Assembly: GCA_963707145.1 (NCBI GenBank) | Contig: CAVPOQ010000004.1 | Location: 248,001-312,000, forward strand | Direction: 5' to 3' | Length of the DNA: 64,000 nucleotides | Source of the DNA: RPQJ01 sp963707145 | GTDB lineage: Bacteria > Pseudomonadota > Gammaproteobacteria > Steroidobacterales > Steroidobacteraceae | In this document: positions 37,368 to 46,397 of the stretch, piece by piece | How the letters are laid out: each line of letters begins with the position of its first letter | How positions within the stretch are numbered: the first letter of the stretch is position 1 | Notes under the pieces: model-generated | Told to the model about the DNA's origin: nothing | The model's input: the letters and a program-made list of their open reading frames with translations, nothing else | Databases searched by the model: none | Made by a program: the position numbers and the translations under genes

Positions 37368-38839
37368 CCGCGTGCGACTGGCTGCTGCAGCGCGCCGCGG
37401 CGACGCCGGACGCGCCGGCGCTCGAGACGCCCGCGCTCGACTGGAGCTTCGCGGAGCTCGCCGATCGCGCATCCCGCGGCGCGAGTTTCGTGCAGGCGAA
37501 CGCACCGCCGGGCGACGCGCCCATCGCGTTGCTGCTCGAAGGCCACGCGACGTTCGCCGCATGGTTTCACGCCATCACACTCGCGGGGCGCGCGGTGCTG
37601 CCGCTCAACCTGCGGCTCACGGCCGGCGAGCTCGCACGCCAGATCGAGGACGCGCGCGTCGACTGGCTGCTCGGCGAGGCCGACGACCCGCGGCTCGCAG
37701 CGCTCGCCGGGCACGTGCCCGGGCTGCGCGCCGATGCGGTGCCCGCACTCGAGCAGCTGCCCGCGCCGTCGGCCGCGTTGCCGGGCGCGGTGAGCGAGCC
37801 CGACGCGCTGCTCGCGGTGCTCTTCACGTCCGGCACGACGGGGCGCGCGAAAGGTGCCTGCCTGAGCCGCGGCAACTTCGAGGCCAGTGCCCGCGCCGCG
37901 CGCGAGAGCCTCGGTCCCGCCGTGGGCGGCCGCTGGCTCGCGTGCATGCCGCTGTTCCACGTCGGCGGGCTGTCGATCCTCGTGCGCAGCCTGTTGTTCG
38001 GCGGAGCGGTGCGCCTGCTGCCCCGCTTCGGCGCCGCCGAGGTCAGCGCCGCGCTCGATGCGGGGGACGTCGAGGGCGTGTCGCTCGTGCCGACCATGCT
38101 GTCGCGGCTGCTGGATCATCGCGGCAACCGCGCGGCACCGGCCGGGCTGCGCATCGTGCTGCTCGGCGGTGCGGCTGCGCCGCCCGGACTCGTGGCGCGT
38201 GCGCTCGCCGCCGGCTATCCCGTGTGCCCGACCTACGGTCTCACCGAAGCGACCTCGCAGGTCGCGAGCGCGCCGCCGCCTGCGACGGGTGCGCTGCGAA
38301 CGCTGCCGATGCGGCCGCTGCCCGGCACGGAACTGCGCATCCTCGCCGATGATCGGGAGGCAGCGACGGGCGAGGCGGGCGAGATCGTGGTGCGCGGCCC
38401 GACCGTGATGCAGGGCTACCTGCACCGGCCCGAAGAGACGGCCCGCGCGTTGCGCGACGGCTGGCTGCACACCGGCGACATCGGCTGCCTCGACGACGAG
38501 GGAGGGCTGCAGGTGCTCGACCGCCGCGAGGATCTGATCGTCTCCGGCGGCGAGAACGTCTACCCGGCCGAGATCGAGGCGGTTCTGCAGGAGCATCGCT
38601 GCGTCGCGGAGGCCGCCGTCGCGGGCGCGCCGGATCCGGACCTCGGCGCACGCGTCGTCGCCTGGATCGTCCTGCGGCCCGATGCCGCCATGGACGTGGC
38701 GTCGCTGCATCGGCATTGCCGCGAGCATCTCGCGGGGTTCAAGCAGCCGCGGGAGTTTCGCCGCGTGGATTCGCTGCCGCGCAACGCGGCAGGCAAGCTG
38801 CAGCGCAGGCTCCTGCCGGGGAGCGGCACACCGAGCTGA
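37364..38839 (+). CDS. menE: o-Succinylbenzoyl-CoA ligase
   Basis: MenE activates o-succinylbenzoate with ATP and CoA. The start is the GTG at 37364, in a GTGA overlap with menC, giving 491 residues. AMP-forming ligase motifs are present: VLFTSGTTGRAKGACLSRGN near 150-169, MPLFHVGGLSIL, PTYGLTEATSQVAS near 285-298, GWLHTGDIGCLDDEGGLQVL in the hinge, and the catalytic lysine in RNAAGKLQRR near the C-terminus. It closes the men operon, which therefore encodes the whole route from chorismate to demethylmenaquinone except the thioesterase. A ubiE-type methylase is not in the window. Confidence 0.94.
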   Translation: MTACDWLLQRAAATPDAPALETPALDWSFAELADRASRGASFVQANAPPGDAPIALLLEGHATFAAWFHAITLAGRAVLPLNLRLTAGELARQIEDARVDWLLGEADDPRLAALAGHVPGLRADAVPALEQLPAPSAALPGAVSEPDALLAVLFTSGTTGRAKGACLSRGNFEASARAARESLGPAVGGRWLACMPLFHVGGLSILVRSLLFGGAVRLLPRFGAAEVSAALDAGDVEGVSLVPTMLSRLLDHRGNRAAPAGLRIVLLGGAAAPPGLVARALAAGYPVCPTYGLTEATSQVASAPPPATGALRTLPMRPLPGTELRILADDREAATGEAGEIVVRGPTVMQGYLHRPEETARALRDGWLHTGDIGCLDDEGGLQVLDRREDLIVSGGENVYPAEIEAVLQEHRCVAEAAVAGAPDPDLGARVVAWIVLRPDAAMDVASLHRHCREHLAGFKQPREFRRVDSLPRNAAGKLQRRLLPGSGTPS

Positions 38840-38964
38840 GCCCGATCGTCGCTGCGCCGAAGCGCCGTGCCGACGGCCGCACCGGCGCCTGCGGTGCGTG
38901 GCGAGCTTGGTGAGCGGCGATCGCTCAGGCATCCTCGGCGCACATTCCAGCGCCAGAGACGGTC

Positions 38965-39177
38965 ATGACGGTCAGGGACAGCAACGGCAACGAGCTTCAC
39001 GACGGCGATACCGTGCTGGTCATCAAGGACCTGAAGGTGAAGGGTTCCGCCGAGACGCTGAAGCGCGGCGCCGTGTTCAAGAACATCCGCCTCATCGAGG
39101 ACGACGAGGACGCGATCGAGTGCGGTCAGGGCCGCAACACCGTCGTCCTGAAGACGTGCTTCCTCAAGAAGGCGTGA
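38965..39177 (+). CDS. Short PhnA/YjdM-like domain protein
   Basis: The 70-residue product (MTVRDSNGNELHDGDTVLVI, then DLKVKGSAETLKRGAVFKNI and NTVVLKTCFLKKA) matches the C-terminal SH3-like half of the PhnA/YjdM family. The N-terminal zinc ribbon of longer members is absent, with no in-frame cysteine pairs upstream. The family was named from the phosphonate operon but has no proven enzyme activity. Its last 14 bases overlap the 3' end of hyfI on the other strand. Confidence 0.82.
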   Translation: MTVRDSNGNELHDGDTVLVIKDLKVKGSAETLKRGAVFKNIRLIEDDEDAIECGQGRNTVVLKTCFLKKA

Positions 39178-39694
39178 CCGACCCGGCTCGCGTCGACGAC
39201 AGCGCAGCGAGGATGCCGGCCAGGATCCGCGTCGGGGACGGCGGACAGCCGGGCACCACCACGTCGACGGGGATGACGTTCGAGACTGCCCCGAGACTTG
39301 CATACCCGGAACCGAAGACGCCCCCGCAGGCGCCGCAGTCGCCCACGGCCACCACCAGCTTGGGGTCCGGTGTCGCATCGTAGGTGCGACGCAGTGCGAC
39401 CTCCATGTGGCGCGACACCGGGCCGGTGACCAGCAGCATGTCGGCGTGCCGCGGGCTCGCGACGAAGCGGATTCCCAGCGATTCGACGTTGTAGATCGGG
39501 TTCCCGAGCGCATGGATCTCGAGCTCGCAGCCGTTGCAGGACCCCGCATCCACCTCGCGGATGCACAGCGCCCGACCGAGCACCTTGCGAATGCCCGCCT
39601 CGAGCGCCTCGCGCACACGCAGTTCGTCGGCCGGCAGCGGCGGCGGCTCGGTGACGATGCCGGTCCGCAGGATCTGGTGGAGGGTCTTCAGCAT
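39164..39694 (-). CDS. hyfI: Hydrogenase-4/complex I small-subunit-like iron-sulfur protein (HyfI/NuoB-like)
   Basis: This 176-residue protein belongs to the NuoB/HyfI family, which carries the terminal N2-like [4Fe-4S] cluster. All four expected cysteines are present: SCNGCE near 52-57, GDCGACGG near 118-125 and PGCPPSP near 147-153. Thus the electron-carrying subunit looks intact even though the partner large subunit has lost its metal site. It is the last gene of the minus-strand hyfB-C-E-F-G-I block and follows hyfG by nine bases. Confidence 0.9.
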   Translation of the reverse strand: MLKTLHQILRTGIVTEPPPLPADELRVREALEAGIRKVLGRALCIREVDAGSCNGCELEIHALGNPIYNVESLGIRFVASPRHADMLLVTGPVSRHMEVALRRTYDATPDPKLVVAVGDCGACGGVFGSGYASLGAVSNVIPVDVVVPGCPPSPTRILAGILAALSSTRAGSVTPS

Positions 39695-39703
39695 CGGAGG
39701 GCT

Positions 39704-41239
39704 CTAGAGATCGTGCCCGCTGTAGGACAGGTTGAACGACTTGTTGATGAGCGGAAAGTCCGGAACGATGTTGCCGATGACGGCGTATTCGAGAGCGGGC
39801 CAGTTGTGCCACGACGGGTCCTGGGGGTGGCAGCGCAGGATGCTCCCGTCCGGGCCTGCCTCCAGTCCGACCACGACGGGTCCGCGCCAGCCCTCGATGA
39901 GTCCGACCGCGGTCGCCCCGGCGGGCGGGACGGCCACCGCGACCCCATGGCCGTCCGCCGGCAGCGAGCGCAGCAGCTGCCGTATCAGGCGCAGCGATTC
40001 GGCGAGCTCGTCGAACCGGACGGTCACCCGCGCCAGCACGTCGCCGTCCTCGCGCGTGCAGCGCTGCACGCCGAGCTCCGCGTACGGAGTGACCGGCGCA
40101 TCGAGCCGCAGGTCGAGCGGCTGTGCGCTGGCGCGCCCCGCCAGCCCGACGAGGCCGAGCCATTTCGCCAGCTCCGGCGCCACCGTGCCCGCCCCGGCAA
40201 AGCGGTCGCGCAGGCCGGTGTGCTCGTCATAGATGTCGCGCAACCTCGACACCTCCGCGGCGAGTTCGTCGATGCCCCGCTCGATCGTGGCGGCGCCCGC
40301 CGCAGAGAGATCGCTGCGCGTGCCACCGGGCACCACGAAGTCGAGCAGGTAGCGCTGCCCGAGTGCCTGCTCCGTCACCCGCAGCAGGCGTTCCTTGAGG
40401 CGCAGGAACTGCGAGAGTCCGAACGCAAACCCCGCGTCGTTGCCGAGCGCACCGAGGTCGCCGAGATGATTGGCGACGCGCTCCAGCTCGAGCGCCAGCG
40501 CACGCAGCCAGGCCGCACGCCGCGGCAGGCGGGTCCCGGTCATGCACTCGAGCGCCTGGCAGTAGGCCCACGAGAACGCCACGCCGGAGTCGCCGGAGAC
40601 GCGCGCGGCGAGTCGATGTCCTTCGAGGATGGGCAGTTCGGTGAAGCGTCGCTCGATACCCTTGTGAACGTAGCCAAGGCGCTCCTCGAGTCGCAGGACC
40701 TTCTCGCCGACCACGGAGAACCGGAAATGCCCGGGCTCGATGATGCCGGCGTGCACCGGACCGACCGGGATCTCGTGGACGCCGTCACCCTCGACCCGCA
40801 CGAATGCGTAGTCGTCGACGGGTCGCTCCTGCGGCGGTGGCATCGGCCCTACGCCCAGCGGGAAGGCGTCGGCCGGCCACGCCGTGTGCCTCAGCCACGG
40901 GCGCGTGTCGGGAGCCGTGGAGCGCAGCCCGGTGAGGTCGAAGATCGCACGCTGCATCCGGCCGGCCGCGGGAAACACGTCCTCGATGCCGGCGAAACCG
41001 GTCATTCCGCCGGGCAGTTGCACGGTGGCGACGAGCACGCGCGGCGGCACCATCGCCACGGCCTGCAGGGTGTCACCATGATCTGCACGCCTCGTCCCCC
41101 ACAGCGCGAGCAGGCGACCGCCGGCCGCCGCGATGTCCAGTGCCAGGTCGCGCCATTCGCTCGAGTCGATGGCGAGCGTCGCGTAGCCGCACCCGGTGTC
41201 CGCGGGCGTCGCCCGTTGCATCCAGCGGGTGAGGCTCAC
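39704..41239 (-). CDS. hyfG: Hydrogenase-4 large-subunit homologue lacking the NiFe-binding cysteines (HyfG/HycE-like)
   Basis: The 511-residue protein combines a NuoC-like N-terminal domain (about 1-130) with a NuoD/hydrogenase-large-subunit domain (about 140-511). EIPVGPVHAGIIEPGHFRF, ERLGYVHKGIERRF and ELERVANHLGDLGAL are clear family marks. True hydrogenases have CxxC pairs near each end of this domain. Here the first site reads ARVSGDSGVAFSW and the last reads SFNLSYSGHDL, so no cysteine ligands remain. It therefore cannot bind the NiFe centre in the usual way and resembles the large subunit of hydrogenase-related (Ehr-like) complexes of unknown function. Confidence 0.9.
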   Translation of the reverse strand: MSLTRWMQRATPADTGCGYATLAIDSSEWRDLALDIAAAGGRLLALWGTRRADHGDTLQAVAMVPPRVLVATVQLPGGMTGFAGIEDVFPAAGRMQRAIFDLTGLRSTAPDTRPWLRHTAWPADAFPLGVGPMPPPQERPVDDYAFVRVEGDGVHEIPVGPVHAGIIEPGHFRFSVVGEKVLRLEERLGYVHKGIERRFTELPILEGHRLAARVSGDSGVAFSWAYCQALECMTGTRLPRRAAWLRALALELERVANHLGDLGALGNDAGFAFGLSQFLRLKERLLRVTEQALGQRYLLDFVVPGGTRSDLSAAGAATIERGIDELAAEVSRLRDIYDEHTGLRDRFAGAGTVAPELAKWLGLVGLAGRASAQPLDLRLDAPVTPYAELGVQRCTREDGDVLARVTVRFDELAESLRLIRQLLRSLPADGHGVAVAVPPAGATAVGLIEGWRGPVVVGLEAGPDGSILRCHPQDPSWHNWPALEYAVIGNIVPDFPLINKSFNLSYSGHDL

Positions 41240-41240
41240 G

Positions 41241-42698
41241 TCAATTTCCCACGATCATGCGCGCCGCGGCGCGATACCAGTCGGCCAGGTACGGAGGGAT
41301 GTAGAGTCCGAGCAGCAGCACCAGCGCCAGGTGCGTGAACACCGGCAGCAGGGCCGGCTGGTGCGGCAGGCGGCGGCCGGTCGGTTGCCCGAGCACCATG
41401 GACTGCACGCGGCCGAAGATCGCCGCGAAGGCGATGCCGAGCGCCCCGAGCAGGATCGGCGTCGCCCAGGGTTCCTGCTTCATCGCGGTGGTCAGGATCA
41501 GGAACTCGCTCGCGAACACGCCGAACGGCGGAAACCCGAGGATCGCGAGCGAGCCGAGCATCAGGCCCCAGCCGATCGTTGGATTGAGCGCGAGCAGGCC
41601 GCGGATGTCCTCGATGCGCTGCGAACCCGCTTTCTGCGCGGCATGGCCCACCGCGAAGAAGATGGCCGACTTCGTGAGCGAGTGGACCGTCATGTGCAGC
41701 AGCGCCGCGAACGTGGCCACCGCTCCCCCCATGCCGAAGGCGAACGCGATGATGCCCATGTGCTCGATCGACGAATAGGCGAACAGTCGCTTGATGTCGC
41801 GCTGACGCCAGAGGAACAGTGCCGCCAGGACCACGGACAGCAGCCCGAAGATCATGAGGATCTGCGACGGCAGCGACGACTGCAGTGCTCCCTCCACCAG
41901 CACCTTGCAGCGGACGACGGCGTAGATCGCAACGTTGAGCAGCAGTCCCGACAGCACTGCGGAGACCGGCGTGGGGCCCTCCGCGTGCGCGTCCGGCAGC
42001 CAGTTGTGCAGTGGTGCGAGGCCGACCTTGGTCCCGTAGCCCACGAGCAGGAAGGCGAAGGCGATCCCGAGCACGGTAGGTTCGAGTTCGCCCTTGACTG
42101 CGGACAGGTGCGTCCAGAGCAGCGCGCTGACGCCCTGCGCGCCGAGCACCTTCTCCGCGGCGACATACAGCAGGATCGTGCCGAACAGGGCCTGGGCGAT
42201 GCCGACGCCGCACAGGATGAAGTACTTCCAGCCGGCCTCGAGGCTCGCCGGCGTCCGATACAGCGTCACGAGCAGCACCGTGGACAGGGTCGCCGCCTCG
42301 AGCGACACCCACAGCAGGCCCATGTTGTTCGTGGTCAGGGCGACCAGCATCATCGCCATGAAGAGCTGGTACATGGAGTGATAGAGGCGCAGGCGGGCCG
42401 GGTTCAGCCGCCCGTGCTCCATCTCCACCCGCATGTACGGCCGCGAGAAGATCGAGGTCGTGAGGCCCACGAAGGCGGTCAGCGTCACCAGGAACACGTT
42501 GAACGGATCGAGGAAGAACTGCTCACGCACCGCGATGAGATTGCCCTCGCTGATCACCCGGGCGGTGAGCGCGATCGCGGCGAGCAGGGTGCCGGCGCTG
42601 AACGCGATGTTGAGTTCCGCAGCACGCGGTCGCGCGCCCCAGACGGCGAGCACGACGGCCCCGGTCAGCGGCATCAGCAGCAGAACGACGAACTCCAC
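41241..42698 (-). CDS. hyfF: Hydrogenase-4 membrane component F, antiporter-like subunit
   Basis: HyfF-type subunits are homologues of NuoL/M/N proton channels. The 485-residue protein has about 13-14 membrane segments and the conserved charged positions of the family: the Glu in WVSLEAATLS near 138, Lys in VGYGTKVGLAPLHNWLPDAH near 227, and Lys/His-containing ALLHMTVHSLTKSAIFF. These allow proton translocation. It lies one base from hyfG and is contiguous with hyfE, so it belongs to the membrane arm of the same complex. Confidence 0.92.
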   Translation of the reverse strand: MEFVVLLLMPLTGAVVLAVWGARPRAAELNIAFSAGTLLAAIALTARVISEGNLIAVREQFFLDPFNVFLVTLTAFVGLTTSIFSRPYMRVEMEHGRLNPARLRLYHSMYQLFMAMMLVALTTNNMGLLWVSLEAATLSTVLLVTLYRTPASLEAGWKYFILCGVGIAQALFGTILLYVAAEKVLGAQGVSALLWTHLSAVKGELEPTVLGIAFAFLLVGYGTKVGLAPLHNWLPDAHAEGPTPVSAVLSGLLLNVAIYAVVRCKVLVEGALQSSLPSQILMIFGLLSVVLAALFLWRQRDIKRLFAYSSIEHMGIIAFAFGMGGAVATFAALLHMTVHSLTKSAIFFAVGHAAQKAGSQRIEDIRGLLALNPTIGWGLMLGSLAILGFPPFGVFASEFLILTTAMKQEPWATPILLGALGIAFAAIFGRVQSMVLGQPTGRRLPHQPALLPVFTHLALVLLLGLYIPPYLADWYRAAARMIVGN

Positions 42699-43367
42699 CT
42701 ACTGGTCCTCCTTGAGCGACTCGAGGTGGTGGAGGTCGAGGCTGTCGAACTGCTCGCGGATCTGGAAGAAGAACACGCCCAGCACCAGCATGGCCACCAG
42801 CACGTCGAGCGCCACGCCCAGCTCGACGATCATGGGCATGCCGTAGGTCGCGCTCATGGCGCCGAAGAACAGCCCGTTCTCCATGGAGAGGAAGCCCACG
42901 ACCTGCGACATCGCCTTGCGACGCGTGATCATGGTGATGAACGCCAGCAGGATCACCGCCACCGCGATCCCGAGCGAGTTGCGCGTCGCGGTGTTCGCCA
43001 GCTCCGCGATCGGCTGGGCGAGGCCGAAAGCGAACACGACGGTCAGGAGGCCGACCAGCATCGTGCCGGGCACGTTGAGCAGCGGTTCGGTGTCCCAGTA
43101 GACGTCCAGGCGGCGGATCAGGACGTGCAGCAGCCAGGGAAGCGCGATGACTTTCAGCACGAGCGTGAGGGCGGCGGAGACGTAGAGGTGGTCCTGACCC
43201 GTGCGCCAGGCCAGCAGCAGCGTCGCCACGAACAGCATTCCGCCCTGCAGCGCGAGCAGGTTGACCAGTGCGACGATTCGTCGCTGCGCGAGCATGGCGA
43301 ACGACAGCAACAGCAGAATCGCGGCGCAGGCGTTGAGGAGCTGGAGGTCGAACGGCGTGCCCTGCAT
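42699..43367 (-). CDS. hyfE: Hydrogenase-4 component E (NuoK-like and small membrane subunit)
   Basis: The 222-residue protein has about six membrane segments and the HyfE pattern LLNACAAILLLLSFAMLAQR, NLLALQGGMLFVATLLLAW, then GFLSMENGLFFGAMSATYGM. The glutamate in SMENGL corresponds to the functional Glu of NuoK-like subunits. The two-part structure (an extra N-terminal piece plus a NuoK-like part) is the HyfE norm. It lies directly upstream of hyfF with no gap. Confidence 0.9.
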   Translation of the reverse strand: MQGTPFDLQLLNACAAILLLLSFAMLAQRRIVALVNLLALQGGMLFVATLLLAWRTGQDHLYVSAALTLVLKVIALPWLLHVLIRRLDVYWDTEPLLNVPGTMLVGLLTVVFAFGLAQPIAELANTATRNSLGIAVAVILLAFITMITRRKAMSQVVGFLSMENGLFFGAMSATYGMPMIVELGVALDVLVAMLVLGVFFFQIREQFDSLDLHHLESLKEDQ

Positions 43368-43370
43368 GAC

Positions 43371-44321
43371 TCACGCCCCCAGCAGCAGGTGCACGAGCAG
43401 GCCGAGCACCGCGAACATGAAGGCGGTGGCCATGAACTCCGGGGCGCGGAACACGCGCAGCTTCGCGGAGACCGTCTCCAGCAGGGCGAGCCAGACGCCC
43501 GCGACGGCGAGCTTGGCGGCGAGCACCGGGATCGACACGGCGAGCGAGGCGAGCCCGGCATCGCCGAGCGACGCCCCCCAGGGCACGAACAGCGCGAAGC
43601 CGATGCAGGCGTAGTTGAAGAGCTTCAGGGCCGCGGCCCACTCCATCAGCGCCAGGTGCCGCGCCGAGTACTCGAGCAGCATGGCCTCGTGGATCATCGT
43701 GAGTTCCAGGTGGGTCGCCGGGTTGTCGACGGGAATCCGGGCGTTCTCGGCGAGCAGCACCATGGTGAAGGCGACCGCCGTGAATGCCAGGCTCGGGAAG
43801 ATCGCTGGCGCCTGCACGGCCAGCCGCTCGGCGATCAGCGGCAACGCGGTGGTCGCGGAGATGAGCGAGGCGACGAAGATGATCATCAGGAGTGCGGGCT
43901 CGGCGAGAAAGCCGACCATCATCTCGCGGCGCGCGCCGAGCGTGCCGAAGGCGGTGCCGATGTCCATCGCGGCCAGCGACATGAACACGCGCGCGATCGC
44001 GAGCAGGCCGACCAGCGCGATGGCGTCGGCCGCCGAGCGGAACGGCAGTCCCGTGCCCATCGACGGAATCACCGCAGCCGCCGCGACCATCGCGCCGAAG
44101 ACCACGTACGGCGCCATGCGGAACAGCGCCGAGGCGTCCGTCGCGATCACCGCGTCCTTGTGAAACAGCTTGCGGATGCCGTGGTAGGGCAGCAGCAGGC
44201 CTGGCGCGCTCCGGTTCTGCAGCCAGGCGCGACAGGCATTGACCCAGCCGAGGAACAGCGGCGCGAGCGCCAGCGCGGCGAGCACTTCGAGGAACTGCGT
44301 GAGCCAGGCGACCGCGCTCAC
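43371..44321 (-). CDS. hyfC: Hydrogenase-4 component C (NuoH-like membrane subunit)
   Basis: The 316-residue protein starts at a GTG (44321) overlapping the hyfB stop (GTGA). It has about eight membrane segments and the NuoH/HyfC marks RSAPGLLLPYHGIRKLFHKD near 32-51, SMGTGLPFRSAADAIALVG, DIGTAFGTLGARREMM near 125-140, and ENARIPVDNPATHLELTMIH near 195-214. In complex I this subunit joins the peripheral and membrane arms at the quinone pocket. Upstream reading stays open into hyfB because of a frame break there; it is not a fusion. Confidence 0.92.
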   Translation of the reverse strand: MSAVAWLTQFLEVLAALALAPLFLGWVNACRAWLQNRSAPGLLLPYHGIRKLFHKDAVIATDASALFRMAPYVVFGAMVAAAAVIPSMGTGLPFRSAADAIALVGLLAIARVFMSLAAMDIGTAFGTLGARREMMVGFLAEPALLMIIFVASLISATTALPLIAERLAVQAPAIFPSLAFTAVAFTMVLLAENARIPVDNPATHLELTMIHEAMLLEYSARHLALMEWAAALKLFNYACIGFALFVPWGASLGDAGLASLAVSIPVLAAKLAVAGVWLALLETVSAKLRVFRAPEFMATAFMFAVLGLLVHLLLGA

Positions 44322-46323
44322 AGCATCACCGCCAGCAGCACGACCAGGGTGATGAAGCTGTAGGTCAGGTAGACGGAGATGCGCCCCTGCTGCAGCCAGG
44401 CCACGGCGTTCGTCAGCGCGCTGGACCACGCCGCCGATCGGCAGGTAGAGGTCGCGCCAGATCCGGTCCGTCACGCTCACCCGATAACGCGGCGCGACGT
44501 CGCGCGGCGACGGGAGCTCCCGCTCGATCGCGAAGAAGGACTGGAAGATGTGCCGGATCGGCTGGCCGAACCCCTCGGCCGTGTCCTGCATCCGCGGGTC
44601 GAGCCGGGCGAAGCCGCAGTCCCAGGGCGCGGCGCGGCGCACCGGCCGCCGGTAGACGGCGCGCACGATCAGGAAGGCGACCGCGATCACCCCGACGATC
44701 ACTGCCAGCAGGATCAGGGGCGAGTACGAGACCGCCCGCTCGGGCAGTGGCGCGAGCATCCACCACGACTGGGAGGCGGTATCCGGTGCGCTGCCGACGA
44801 GCTGCGTCGTGGCCGACCCCAGCACGCCGATCACCTGGTTCGGCAGCAGGCCGAGCAGTGCGCAGCCGGCGGCCAGCCAGAGGAGTCCCGCCTTCTCGAG
44901 TGCCAGCGACGTCGTGCGCCCTGGCGAGCGACGCCTCGCGAGGCTGTCCCAGGAAGATGATGCCGAAGAACTTGACCATCACGTAGCCGGCCAGTGCGGC
45001 TGCAAGTGCCAGGACGGCGGCCCCGAGCGGCAGCAGCATGTTGACGAACGGCCGCGGCACTTCGTGCGAGAAGAGGAACGTCTGCAGCAGCAGCCACTCC
45101 GACACGAATCCGTTGAGTGGCGGCAGGCCGGCGATCGCCAGCACGCCCACCAGCGTCAGCCAGCCGGCCCACGGCATGCGGTGGATGAGGCCTCCCAGCC
45201 GCCCGAGGTTGCGCTCGCCCGTGGCGTGCAGCACCGCGCCGGTGCCGAGGAACAGCAGGCTCTTCATGAACGCATGGTTGAGCGAGTGGTAGAGCACGGC
45301 GATCAGCGCGAGCGCCGCGAGCGCCTCCATACCCACGCCGTGGAACACGATCGCGAGCCCGATCCCGGTGAACAGCACGCCGATGTTCTCCACCGATGAG
45401 TACGCGAGCAGCCGCTTCATGTCGGTCTGCACCGCCGCGAACACCACGCCGAAGATCGCAGTCGCGAGCCCGAGCGCAAGCGGGACCAGGCCCCACCACC
45501 ACTGCGGGTCGCCGATCAGGTCGAAGGTCACCCGGAGCACGCCATAGATGGCGGTCTTCAGCATCACGCCGCTCATCAGTGCCGACACCGGCGAGGGTGC
45601 CGCGGGATGCGCCTCCGGCAGCCACACGTGCAGCGGCAGCAGTCCGGCCTTGGCACCGAAGCCGAACAGCGCGAGCAGGAAGGCGGCGGTGGCCCACGGG
45701 ATCGGCAGGGTGCTGGCACGCATGGCGTCGAACGAGAACAGCCAGGTGCCGCCCTGCAGGATGCCGAAGCTCAGCAGGATCGCGATCGCGCCGACGTGCG
45801 CCATCAGCAGGTAGAGGAATCCGGCGCTGCGGATCTCGGGGATGGCGTGCTGTGAGGTGACCAGGAAGTACGACGTCAGGGCCATCGTCTCCCACGCGAC
45901 CATGAACGCGTAGGCGTCGTCGGCCAGCAGCACGAATCCCATGCTCGCGAGGAACAGGTGGTACTGGAGTCCGAGCACCCCCGGTGCGGTGCCCTGGCCC
46001 TTGCGGAAATACCCGGACGCGAACAGCGACACGCCGGCGGACGCGCTCCCGAGCAACGCGAGGAACACGCGCGACAACGCATCGAGGCGCAGGTGCATCG
46101 GCAGGTCCGGCAATCCGATGACCAGCGTCGCGCGCTCGACCGGGGCGCCCACGCCCAGGACCGCCACCAGCGCGACGCCCAGCCCGACGATCGCACCGAG
46201 CGGAAACAGCGTCCGGCCGACGAACACGACGCTCCCGGGACGCATGAGGCCCGCGACGCCGATGAGTCCCCATGCGGCGAGCAGCGCGAGGCAGGCAGCG
46301 AGTGGCGAGTCGAGCGGGCTCAC
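44318..46323 (-). CDS. hyfB: Hydrogenase-4 component B (NuoL-like antiporter subunit) with two frame breaks
   Basis: HyfB is the first NuoL-like proton-channel subunit. From the GTG at 46323, about 470 residues read well, with AWETMALTSYFLVTSQ, GFGAKAGLLPLHVWLPEAHP and YHSLNHAFMKSLLFLGTGAV. Near 44915 the protein continues one base on (SLALEKAGLLWLAAGCALLG to DLYLPIGGVV), and near 44425 it shifts again to SALTNAVAWLQQGRISVYLT and stops at 44320-44318. Removing one base at each point gives 667 residues, the normal HyfB length. The two breaks may be sequencing errors or a true loss. The gene leads the hyfBCEFGI block. Confidence 0.85.
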
Positions 46324-46352
46324 GGTGCGAAATGTTACTCCAATGTAAATGT

Positions 46353-46362
46353 GATTATAATC
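46353..46362. promoter_or_regulatory. Palindromic GATTATAATC, possible shared -10 region
   Basis: GATTATAATC reads the same on both strands and contains TATAAT at 46356-46361 on plus. It lies in an AT-rich island (46329-46366) between the divergent hyfB and ribbon-helix-helix genes, 30 bases before hyfB and 36 before the TTG start. A nearby TTAC-N6-GTAA repeat (46336-46349) could be an operator. No clear -35 is visible. Confidence 0.45.
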
Positions 46363-46397
46363 TCGATCACGCAGCCGGCCGCCGCCAGGAGACCCCG

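Noticed and set aside
41196..44363. A 1055-codon Gln/Arg/Glu/His-rich frame on the plus strand opposite hyfCEFG
   Set aside because: Composition is typical of frames antisense to hydrophobic genes, and the membrane subunits on the minus strand are clear.
43371..44834. A 487-codon reading joining HyfB and HyfC sequence
   Set aside because: It arises because a hyfB frame break places part of HyfB in the hyfC frame. The GTGA overlap marks separate genes.
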